Shown: piece after piece, positions 43,821-51,519 of the stretch
Numbering within the stretch: the stretch's first letter is position 1
Layout: the number at the start of each line of letters is the position of its first letter
Assembly: GCA_029553545.1 (NCBI GenBank)
Contig: JAKPKU010000190.1
Coordinates: 1 to 55,233 of the forward strand
Length of the DNA stretch: 55,233 bases
Direction: 5' to 3'
From: Candidatus Cloacimonadota bacterium
GTDB lineage: Bacteria; Cloacimonadota; Cloacimonadia; Cloacimonadales; WRIO01
Position numbers and translations under genes: made by a program
The notes under the pieces: generated by a model
What the model saw: only the letters and a program-made list of their open reading frames with translations
What the model was told of the DNA's origin: nothing
The model's database searches: none

Positions 43821-43863
43821 TTTCTCTCTCTCTTCCTTTATTAATAACTGACTTTATTTGTAG

Positions 43864-44499
43864 TTATTCATTTTTATTAGCATCTGTAAACATTCCAGCA
43901 AAGTCGCCAGATTGTTCGAGCTGCCTTTGTTTGTCTTTGATATCTTGCTTTACTGATTCAAGATCCATGTCTTGAAAGTAAATAGCCATTTTGAAGTTTA
44001 ACTCTTTTGCTGAACAATTGAAAAAGACCCTCATTTTTTCAACATGCTGTTCGGCAAAAACTTCTTTAAAAGACTTTGATTTCTTATTTTTTTCTTTTTC
44101 TTCTTTAATCAATTCTCTCAACTCAGGTGTGCTTTTTTCTTTTGCTTCTTCAATCCAATCTTCAGCAATAGTGATCTCTGTGTCTTTGACAAAGCTTTTA
44201 ATCATATTCAAGCGATCAAAACCAATTGCATTGAGTGTACTCTCATCGATATCGAGCTCTTCAATATAGAGTTCATAGGTATCGATTAGCTTGGTAGCGA
44301 ATGAAGAAGCGATATTATACTCTTTTTCAATGAATTCTTTAAAGTTTTTATATCCTCTGAGTTTATAAACACCCTTTCTTTTTACATCAGACAAGATTTG
44401 CCCAAAAGTAATAAAGTTCTCTTGTAATGCGTTTTTTAGTCTTTCTATAGCCATGAATTGTTCTTCTGGGCTTTGCTTTGTTTCATTTATATCGAACAT
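43864..44499 (-). CDS. Conserved-looking cytoplasmic protein of unknown function
   Basis: I do not recognise this 211-residue protein. It is soluble, highly charged and mostly helical. Residues about 30-75 (VKRKGVYKLRGYKNFKEFIEKEY) resemble a DNA-binding or phage-type helix-turn-helix motif seen in plasmid and phage proteins of unknown function. A lysine/glutamate-rich linker follows (about 120-150), then a compact C-terminal segment. It is tightly packed between panB (2 bases) and porX (about 43 bases from its CTG start), in the same direction. No hydrophobic segment or signal peptide is present. Confidence 0.7.
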   Translation of the reverse strand: MFDINETKQSPEEQFMAIERLKNALQENFITFGQILSDVKRKGVYKLRGYKNFKEFIEKEYNIASSFATKLIDTYELYIEELDIDESTLNAIGFDRLNMIKSFVKDTEITIAEDWIEEAKEKSTPELRELIKEEKEKNKKSKSFKEVFAEQHVEKMRVFFNCSAKELNFKMAIYFQDMDLESVKQDIKDKQRQLEQSGDFAGMFTDANKNE

Positions 44500-44501
44500 A
44501 A

Positions 44502-45314
44502 TTATTTCCTTTCTTCAATTGGATAGTATACATGATCTATCTCTGGGAATTGCTTGCTTCTAATATCGCTTACAAAGCCTTTTACAGAACTATTTATTGC
44601 GATACTTGCATTGTCCCACACTTTACTAAATTTTGTGTTTTGCGTGCTTAGTCCGAGCATATCATGCCATACTAAAACTTGCCCATCAGTGTATCTTCCT
44701 GCACCTATACCAACTGTAGGAATATGCAATTCTTTGGAAATGCTGAGCCCTAATTCTTCGGGTATACATTCCAAGACGAGCATAAATGCTCCTGCTTTTT
44801 CTACTGCCAAAGCTTGCTGCAAAATCTCTTCTTTCTGTTTTTGCATCTTGCCTTGCACCTTAAAGCCCCCAAATTTAACTATAGACTGAGGTGTAAGCCC
44901 TAAATGTCCAATTACAGGTATTTCACAGTCAATTATTGCTTTAATAGCCTCTATTCTTGAATCAGAGCCTCCTTCGAGTTTTACGCAATCTGCTTTGCCT
45001 TCAAGTATCATGCGCGATGCATTCTGTTTAGTTGTATTAATATCTAAATGATAGCTCATATAAGGCATATCTGCAATAATAAAGGTCTCTGGTGCGCCAT
45101 TTCTCACAGCTTTGCAATGTCTGATAATATCGTCAACAGTCACGCCCAAAGTGCTCTTTTCTCCATAAACCACCATACCTAAACTGTCGCCAACAAGAAT
45201 CATATCAACACTGTTTTCTTCACAAAATTTGGCAGAAATATAGTCATAGGCTGTCAGCATGACAATAGGATCATCATTCTTTTTCATTTTAATAAAGTCA
45301 TTAATATTTTTCAT
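44502..45314 (-). CDS. panB: Ketopantoate hydroxymethyltransferase
   Basis: PanB makes ketopantoate from ketoisovalerate and methylene-THF, the first committed step to pantothenate. The 270 residues show the family motifs: MLTAYDYISAKF near residue 20, VGDSLGMVVYG near 41-51, ADMPYMSY near 82, KLEGG near 113, and HLGLTPQS near 137. The magnesium-binding Asp residues sit in GDSLG and ADMPY. Length is normal. It is 3 bases downstream of tgt. panC and panD are not in the window, although coaX, the next kinase in CoA synthesis, is at 19549-20328. Confidence 0.95.
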   Translation of the reverse strand: MKNINDFIKMKKNDDPIVMLTAYDYISAKFCEENSVDMILVGDSLGMVVYGEKSTLGVTVDDIIRHCKAVRNGAPETFIIADMPYMSYHLDINTTKQNASRMILEGKADCVKLEGGSDSRIEAIKAIIDCEIPVIGHLGLTPQSIVKFGGFKVQGKMQKQKEEILQQALAVEKAGAFMLVLECIPEELGLSISKELHIPTVGIGAGRYTDGQVLVWHDMLGLSTQNTKFSKVWDNASIAINSSVKGFVSDIRSKQFPEIDHVYYPIEERK

Positions 45315-45317
45315 CTT

Positions 45318-46430
45318 CTACTCCATTATCTCATCAAGTATTGGATAATATTTATTAAAGAAAGACTCATAAGTCCCTTCTATTATAGCTTCTCGCGCTC
45401 TTTGACTCAATTCAAGATAAAAATGCAAACTATGAATTGTTGCCAAGCGCATGCCGAGTATCTCTTTCATCGATATTAAATGTCGTATATAGGCACGCGA
45501 ATAATGCCGACACGCATAGCAAGTACATTTCTCGTCGATCGGTCTCAAATCATGTTTATATCGTGCCGCTTTGATTATCATCTTGCCTTGCCAAGTGAAG
45601 ATGCTACCTTTACGTGCATTTCGTGTCGGCATCACACAGTCAAACATATCTACGCCATTACGAATATTTATCAAAATATCAAGTGGTGTGCCTACGCCCA
45701 TCAAGTAACGTGGTTTATCTTGTGGTAAAATATTATTCAAAAAATCAGTCAGTCTAAACATATCTTCTTTGGGCTCACCAACTGCTAAGCCCCCAATAGA
45801 ATAGCCTGGAAAATCCATCTCCATCAATCTTTGTGCGCTTTCGAGTCGTAAATCTTCATAAACGCCTCCTTGCACAATACCAAATAATGCCTGCTTATTG
45901 GTATATTGATGTGCTTGCTTGCCTCTATAAGCCCAATCTAAGGTGAGCTTTAAAGACTTTGCCACATACTCTTTAGTAGCAGGATAAGGGGGACATTCAT
46001 CAAAAGACATGATGATATCTGCGCCAAGATTATTCTCTATTTCAATTACTTTTTCTGGGGTAAAAAAGTGGTATGATCCATCGATATGAGATTGAAAGCG
46101 AACTCCATCTTTTGTTATTTTTCTCAATCCTGCGAGACTCATCACTTGAAAGCCTCCGCTGTCTGTCAAGATCGGATGTTGCCAATTTATAAAGCCATGC
46201 AGACCACCAGTCTGCTTGATAAATTCATCTCCTGGACGCAAGTAAAGATGATATGTATTACCCAAGATAATCTGCGCGTGAATATCTTCAAGTTCATGAG
46301 ATGACATTGCTTTGACTGTTCCTAATGTGCCTACAGGCATAAAAATGGGTGTCTTAATTGTCCCATGTGGTGTGGTAAATTCACCTGCTCTTGCATTGCC
46401 AGATTTCGCAACTAAATTGTATTTAAAAAT
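45318..46430 (-). CDS. tgt: Queuine tRNA-ribosyltransferase, probable ATT start
   Basis: Tgt exchanges guanine 34 for a queuosine precursor in GUN-anticodon tRNAs. From the ATT at 46430 the protein has 370 residues, normal for Tgt. The family N-terminus FKYNLVAKSGNARAGEF is encoded upstream of the first ATG (46340). Catalytic and binding motifs are present: TDSGGFQVMSL, FDCVMPTRNARKG (nucleophile Asp) and the zinc site CTCYACRHYSRAYIRHL. Between the rseP stop (46443) and the conserved N-terminus there is no in-frame ATG, GTG or TTG. GGAGG sits six bases before this ATT. AUU is a known rare start codon, as in IF3. Confidence 0.92.
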   Translation of the reverse strand: MFKYNLVAKSGNARAGEFTTPHGTIKTPIFMPVGTLGTVKAMSSHELEDIHAQIILGNTYHLYLRPGDEFIKQTGGLHGFINWQHPILTDSGGFQVMSLAGLRKITKDGVRFQSHIDGSYHFFTPEKVIEIENNLGADIIMSFDECPPYPATKEYVAKSLKLTLDWAYRGKQAHQYTNKQALFGIVQGGVYEDLRLESAQRLMEMDFPGYSIGGLAVGEPKEDMFRLTDFLNNILPQDKPRYLMGVGTPLDILINIRNGVDMFDCVMPTRNARKGSIFTWQGKMIIKAARYKHDLRPIDEKCTCYACRHYSRAYIRHLISMKEILGMRLATIHSLHFYLELSQRAREAIIEGTYESFFNKYYPILDEIME

Positions 46431-46442
46431 GACAATCCTCCA

Positions 46443-47759
46443 TCATTTTTGATTAATATATTTTTGGTTAATTCTGTTAGAGTGGGCTCTATTAGCCAGT
46501 TTTGAAAAATCATTGGCAAATGCATATACCATCAATAACATCAGTAAAAAAAAGCCTGCTTGTTGAGCATACATTTGTATTTTCATACTTACCCTTTTTT
46601 GCATGATACCCTCAATAAAGCAGAATAGAATATGCCCGCCATCCAAGACAGGAATAGGCAAGAGGTTCATTATCATCAGCAATATACTAATCGCTGCAAT
46701 AAAGTTTAGTGTCTCAGCCAGTCCCTTTTCGCTCGATTCTTTTGTCATGGAAAACACCATTACAGGTCCGCCAATACTGTTTTTAAAGGCTTTAGGGTTT
46801 TTAAATAGCTTATAGATTGCATAATAATTCATTGCCACAAAATTAGCGGTCGAGATGCTGCCATATTTTATAGCTTCAGGTACACTATTTTTTTCAATAA
46901 CTTCTAAAGGCAATTCCTGAGATATTCCCACGATGAAATTTCCTTCTTGTAAAGGGTTTTCTTCTGGTAAAAGTTTTACTTTCAAAGTCTTTTTATCGCG
47001 CTCGATTAGCAGCTCTATTTCGCTATTTTCTTCCTTGATAAAATCACGCACCTCATACCAGGTCGATACAGTTTTACCTTGAATCTCGAGTATTTTATCT
47101 CCCTTTTTCAGTCCTGCTTTCCATGCAGGGAGCCCAGGAGACACCTCGCCAATAACCGTATTTGTGATGGGAGAAAGTCCATTGTAAAAGTCTTGCATGT
47201 CTTTAGGTGCAATGCTGATCTGGCGCTCTTCGGCATCATTTATTACAGAGTATTCATTATTCTCATTGATATTCGTATATCTAAAAATATCTGACCATGA
47301 CTTCACTTCACTACTATTGACCGATTTTACTTGATCATTTTGTTGAAAATAGGCGTCAAATGGGGCTTTTGCTTCGTGTATTATGGGATAATAATCCCTG
47401 TATGTTCTACTTATTCCTGAGGCAAAAATGAAGAGAATAAGAGCGAAAATGAGGTTTGCAAAAGGACCAGCAAAGACGATAAAGGCACGCTGATACCACT
47501 TTTTGGCATAATACTCATCAGGCTCCCCTTCTTGTTTTTCAAGATCAGGGTCATCACCCTTCATCTTGACATAGCCACCTAAAGGGATTAAAGAGATTGT
47601 AAATTCAGTTCCGTGTTTAAAAAATGAGAATAATTTAGGACCAAATCCAATGGAAAACTTTAGAACTGCGACTTTACAAAGCCTTGCAGCTAAAAAATGT
47701 CCGCCCTCATGTATTAAAACCAATAAACCTAAAGCAATAACTGCGATAACAATACTCAA
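46443..47759 (-). CDS. rseP: RseP-family site-2 membrane protease (M50)
   Basis: The protein is 438 residues. The zinc motif HEGGH is at residues 17-21 in the first membrane helix, and the second metal segment LLPIPVLDGGHILF is near 385. Between them are two PDZ regions: a degenerate one at about 125-165 and a clear one at about 205-270 (GLPAWKAGLKKGDKILEIQG). RseP cuts membrane-anchored anti-sigma factors and leftover signal peptides within the membrane. It starts with TTG (47759) preceded by GGAGGG. A 13-residue tail beyond the last helix ends in NQK. It is the first gene of the run rseP-tgt-panB-unknown-porX-tsaE. Confidence 0.93.
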   Translation of the reverse strand: MSIVIAVIALGLLVLIHEGGHFLAARLCKVAVLKFSIGFGPKLFSFFKHGTEFTISLIPLGGYVKMKGDDPDLEKQEGEPDEYYAKKWYQRAFIVFAGPFANLIFALILFIFASGISRTYRDYYPIIHEAKAPFDAYFQQNDQVKSVNSSEVKSWSDIFRYTNINENNEYSVINDAEERQISIAPKDMQDFYNGLSPITNTVIGEVSPGLPAWKAGLKKGDKILEIQGKTVSTWYEVRDFIKEENSEIELLIERDKKTLKVKLLPEENPLQEGNFIVGISQELPLEVIEKNSVPEAIKYGSISTANFVAMNYYAIYKLFKNPKAFKNSIGGPVMVFSMTKESSEKGLAETLNFIAAISILLMIMNLLPIPVLDGGHILFCFIEGIMQKRVSMKIQMYAQQAGFFLLMLLMVYAFANDFSKLANRAHSNRINQKYINQK

Positions 47760-48292
47760 TATTTCCCTCCTTTAATATATTTAATTACATCTTTCAAGAA
47801 TGCTCTTTTTGGTCAAGCATTTTTTATAGATATTTAATAATTGAGCGATTATGCATAAAATGAAGCTTTTGAAAAGAAGATGGAACACTTGATAAAATAT
47901 TTATCCAAATAAAAAAGACTCTTTTGACTTCAGTTCAAAAAATAAGTGCTATTTAATTAATAAAATAATTTGGCAAAAAGCGAATATCTACTTAAATTAT
48001 TAATATAGCTAAAAACAATAATGTTTGATTTAGCTAATAAATTATTAAGAAGTCCTTTACGTTCCTATTTGATCTCCTTTAGATCTCCTTATGTTCTCCA
48101 AGATAGGAAGAGGAATGTAAGGGGAATGTGAGGGAAAAGAATGATGAGTTTTTTAGAAAATGATGGAGAAAAGGGTGAGATTTAAGGCAGTATTTTTTGT
48201 AGATTGCGTGTTGTATATAAATAAGGGGTAGGATGTTATGAGAGCATATTTTTTAGCTTGTGTAATAGACAAAGAAAAGTGGAGGGATAGTA
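47760..48292. other. Intergenic region with a pyrimidine/purine inverted structure
   Basis: These 533 bases lie between rseP (-) and the orphan gene (+) and hold no supported gene. At 48054-48135 there is an unusual strand asymmetry. A pyrimidine-rich half with two copies of GATCTCCTT is followed by a purine-rich half with two copies of a GGAATGTRAGG unit. CCTTATGTTC (48087-48096) can pair with GAATGTAAGG (48113-48122) as a 10-bp RNA stem with two wobbles. It could be a leader structure for the downstream gene. Confidence 0.6.
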
Positions 48293-48871
48293 TTGCGAGT
48301 ATTTTTAAAGGGTGATCATAAGTTTCCAAAGAGAATTGATGATAATATCTTGGCATACTATGCTAATAACACCGTAGTTATCATGCGTAGGCCAGTGAAG
48401 AGGGTATTGCTTCCACAGAATATTGCGATTAGGAATAATCAACCATACTTATGTGCATTATGGGGAGAGATGAGTCTGAATATCAAGAGCATATTTGCCG
48501 ACTATGCAAAGGGTTATAAGATCTGTAGTAGGCAAAAAAGGACACAAGGAGTGTCTGCATTTAGTATGTTTATTTATTTTTTATACAGATTACAGAGGCG
48601 TTATTTGGTGCAAATAAAGGAAATGACAGTAACCTTTGTGATGAGTATTTTCAGCCAATTTAATACAATAAAAAAACTAATGAAGAATTCTCTTTTATAT
48701 TCTTTAAACAGAAGGTTTTATCAACAAAACTGCAAACTAATTGAGATAGTAAAAACGCCTGAATCGCCCCAAAAAGCTAATATAAATGTTTGTGCAAAAG
48801 AAGAAGATGCAAATGCGTGTGCTCATGATAAGATTGGCTTTTTAGGCGATGATGATGGGGGAGATCCATAA
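48293..48871 (+). CDS. Orphan basic protein of unknown function
   Basis: I do not recognise this 192-residue protein. It starts at a TTG (48293) preceded by GTGGAGGG. The N-terminal 140 residues are strongly basic (RRPVKRVLLPQ, RRYLVQIKE, LNRRFYQQN) with a motif-like core LWGEMSLNIKSIFADYAKGYK. The C-terminus is acidic and Cys/Asp-rich, ending GDDDGGDP. No signal peptide or membrane segment is clear. It is flanked by long non-coding stretches on both sides. The arrangement recalls cargo-like or phage-derived orphan genes, but no function can be given. It could also be a false gene; the well-placed Shine-Dalgarno and length favour a real one. Confidence 0.6.
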   Translation: MRVFLKGDHKFPKRIDDNILAYYANNTVVIMRRPVKRVLLPQNIAIRNNQPYLCALWGEMSLNIKSIFADYAKGYKICSRQKRTQGVSAFSMFIYFLYRLQRRYLVQIKEMTVTFVMSIFSQFNTIKKLMKNSLLYSLNRRFYQQNCKLIEIVKTPESPQKANINVCAKEEDANACAHDKIGFLGDDDGGDP

Positions 48872-49171
48872 CTCTTCTTGGCAAATTTAAGGGTTTTTAA
48901 AATAAATAACTGTATTTCACCTTTTTTTTAAAGGGGTGGCTCCTTATTGTAAAAAATATCCAATAAAGATAAAACAAATATAATACTTAGCGAAAACTAT
49001 CCCTATTTGTTCAGCGAAGTGTACTGTAAATGGCTAATAGTATTTGCTTCAAAAAGTTCTTGACAATATTTGCCTGCAAAATACTCTAACGAATCATATT
49101 CAAACATAGTAGCTAACTTGACAATTACTATGGGTTTTGTTGTATGAAATACTCAATTAGAAAGGGTGAAT
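48872..49171. other. Intergenic region upstream of the efflux operon
   Basis: About 300 bases without a gene. A weak hairpin made of CACC and GGTG around a long T run lies near 48919-48943. Two TTGACA boxes are visible (near 49061 and 49119). The first is followed after 16 bases by TACTCT and the second after 19 by TATGAA, so promoters for the efflux operon are possible. AAAGG precedes the ATG at 49172. Confidence 0.5.
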
Positions 49172-50491
49172 ATGAAAAAGATAAGCTTGATTATACTGCT
49201 TATTTTGATGATAACAACAATATATGCAGAGACAATTAGTTTACAAGAGAGTATAGATTTAGCCAGAAAGCAAAACAAGATGCTTGTCAGTAGTGATAAT
49301 CTGGAGCAGGCTGCCAAGTGGCAAAAGAGAAATGCTATTACTCAATTCTTACCCCATGCAAGCTTTAATGAAAGATGGCTGAGATTAGAGGAAGATCAAG
49401 TGATGAGTATCCCTGTTTTAGGCGATATGATATTGCAAAAGAAAAATAATTATACAAGTGAGATATCTGTTAATCAGCCCTTATTTGCCAGTGGAAAGCT
49501 GTATTTGAACTACAAAATAGCAGATTTAAGCTTAAAACAAGCGAGTAATCAGAATGCCCTAAAAGTGAAAGAGTTAGATTGGCAAACTGCTGGGCTATAT
49601 TTTCAAATACTCAAGCTCAATGAAATTAATAAGATTAGTCAAAAGACGGTTGATTCGTATCAATCACACTATGAAAAAGCACAAATAAAGCGTGAGCAGG
49701 GTATTGGTTTGCTGACAGAATTGCTGCAGTGGAAAGTGAAATATGAGACAGCTCAAAGTGATTTGGCAAGCTTGAGCAATAGTTTTGCTGTCTTATTAGA
49801 TAGCTGGTATCAGCATTTGGGTATAGTCAATGATGGTAAAGAGTTGATGCCTGTCGAGATAAATCTTGATGAGGTTAAACAAAATGCACAGTTAATAGCG
49901 GATTTGAGTGCTGAGCAAAAGACAGAGCAATTGAATGCTTTTCTTGAAAGCTTTATGCAGACAAATAGAAATAAGCAGAACCTTGCAATTAGCAAAGATA
50001 TGCTGGATTATCAAATCAAATTCGCTAAAACAGAGTTTTTACCAACTCTTGGCTTAAACTTTACTTATCAGTTTGATAATGACGACAAATTGAACCTTAA
50101 AGGCGCTGATAATTGGACTTTAGTGGCAATGTTTTCAGTTCCTTTGTTTTACTCAGGATCAAATTATACTCAGTACAAAGCTCAGTATTACAAGACCAAA
50201 CAACAAATTGATGAATTAGACAATATTGATGAAATGCTGGCAATACAAGCGAAGAAGACTTATCTTGATTATTACGATCTGGCATTGAAGATCAAGACAA
50301 ATACTATTAATCTTGAATTGGCTCAAGAGAATATCAATCAGGTTACTGAGTTGGTCAATCAAGGTATGTTGACTTATAGTGATTTAATGGATGCAGAGAT
50401 AATGCTGCAGAGCGTGACAATGAGCTATTACTCAGACTTGTATGACTTTATGATAAAAGAATATGAATTAAAACTTTTTAGGGAGGAATAA
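49172..50491 (+). CDS. TolC-family outer-membrane efflux channel
   Basis: The protein is 439 residues from the ATG at 49172, with a signal peptide (MKKISLIILLILMITTIYA). It then shows the two-fold OEP repeat of long helices and short beta strands: ISLQESIDLARKQNKM at the start of the first repeat, and LNQ-like LDYQIKFAKTEFLPTLGLNFTYQF, where the second half begins near 270. TolC-type trimers form the outer-membrane exit duct for RND or ABC pumps. The next two genes encode the adaptor and the RND pump, so the three form one tripartite system. A GTG two codons upstream is a less likely start because AAAGG is well placed for the ATG. Confidence 0.92.
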   Translation: MKKISLIILLILMITTIYAETISLQESIDLARKQNKMLVSSDNLEQAAKWQKRNAITQFLPHASFNERWLRLEEDQVMSIPVLGDMILQKKNNYTSEISVNQPLFASGKLYLNYKIADLSLKQASNQNALKVKELDWQTAGLYFQILKLNEINKISQKTVDSYQSHYEKAQIKREQGIGLLTELLQWKVKYETAQSDLASLSNSFAVLLDSWYQHLGIVNDGKELMPVEINLDEVKQNAQLIADLSAEQKTEQLNAFLESFMQTNRNKQNLAISKDMLDYQIKFAKTEFLPTLGLNFTYQFDNDDKLNLKGADNWTLVAMFSVPLFYSGSNYTQYKAQYYKTKQQIDELDNIDEMLAIQAKKTYLDYYDLALKIKTNTINLELAQENINQVTELVNQGMLTYSDLMDAEIMLQSVTMSYYSDLYDFMIKEYELKLFREE

Positions 50492-51517
50492 ATGAAGAAA
50501 AATATTATTCTATTGATAATCGTCTTATCACTTGGATTAGTTGGTTGTAAAAATAAAGAAAAAGTAGCTGTAAAAGAGACAGAAGATTTTACAGGCTCGA
50601 AATATGTAAGTGTTGCAGAGGTAGTAAAGGCCGATATTGAAGCTTATGCCGAATATACTGGCAGATTAGCGGCAATTGAAATGAATGATATTGCACCACA
50701 AATTCCTCAAAGAATAGATAAGATTCATATTAATGAAGGAGATTTTGTCAATAAAGGGCAATTGCTCGTCTCTTTTGATAAAAACACTGTAGATCAGCTT
50801 AAGGCTAATTATGATAATGTGAAAAAGAATTATGACCGCTCAAAAGAACTGCTAAAAAGTGGCGTGATTGACCAGAAGACTTTTGATGATATAGAAGTCT
50901 TGTATACCAGCACAAAAGCAAGCTATGAAACAAGTATGAACAACTTGGAGATTAGAGCACCCTTTGCTGGAATCGTAACAAATATTACCCAAAAAGAAGG
51001 CGAAAACTATACACCAATGATGAGTGCATCTGGCGTGATGGGACTGTTGAGAATTGTGAATCTTGCAAATATGAAGGCTGACTTATCAGTAACTGATATT
51101 GATCTTCATAGAATAAAGAAAGGTCAAGCAGTATATATCTCCTCAGATGCAAACCCTGGTACAGTGTATCATGGCGTGGTATCTTTAATCTCTGCTTCAG
51201 CAAATGCAATGACAGGCTTGTATCAATGCGAAGTCAAGGTTAATAATAGTAAACAAGAATTAAAACATAATCAGTTTGGACGATTTAATATAGTAACTCA
51301 AAAAGCAAAGAATGCCCTAATAATACCACTTTCAGCAGTAATAGAATCCAATATTGTATATGTGGTTGAAGATGGCAAAGCAATTAGACGCGAGGTTAAA
51401 ACAGGTATTTCAAGCAAAGACTCAATACAGATTATTGATGGTCTATTCTTGGGAGAAACTGTGATAGTTGATGGTAATATTGGCATTGCAGACGGCATTT
51501 CTGTGGTTGTGAGGTAA
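50492..51517 (+). CDS. RND efflux periplasmic adaptor (membrane fusion protein), lipoprotein
   Basis: The protein is 341 residues. The lipobox LGLVGC places the lipidated Cys at 19, anchoring the protein in the inner membrane. The HlyD-like order is a lipoyl half (PQIPQRIDKIHINEGDFV), an alpha hairpin (about 95-145), the second lipoyl half (LEIRAPFAGIVTNITQKEG), a beta-barrel and a membrane-proximal domain ending with GNIGIADGISVVVR. It bridges the RND pump and the TolC-like channel. GGGAGG precedes the ATG, which shares one base with the stop codon of the channel gene, so translation is coupled. Confidence 0.93.
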   Translation: MKKNIILLIIVLSLGLVGCKNKEKVAVKETEDFTGSKYVSVAEVVKADIEAYAEYTGRLAAIEMNDIAPQIPQRIDKIHINEGDFVNKGQLLVSFDKNTVDQLKANYDNVKKNYDRSKELLKSGVIDQKTFDDIEVLYTSTKASYETSMNNLEIRAPFAGIVTNITQKEGENYTPMMSASGVMGLLRIVNLANMKADLSVTDIDLHRIKKGQAVYISSDANPGTVYHGVVSLISASANAMTGLYQCEVKVNNSKQELKHNQFGRFNIVTQKAKNALIIPLSAVIESNIVYVVEDGKAIRREVKTGISSKDSIQIIDGLFLGETVIVDGNIGIADGISVVVR

Positions 51518-51519
51518 TA

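Noticed and set aside
46340-46342. ATG at 46340 as the start of tgt
   Set aside because: It would delete the first 30 conserved residues, including RAGEF and HGTIKTP, which are present upstream in frame.
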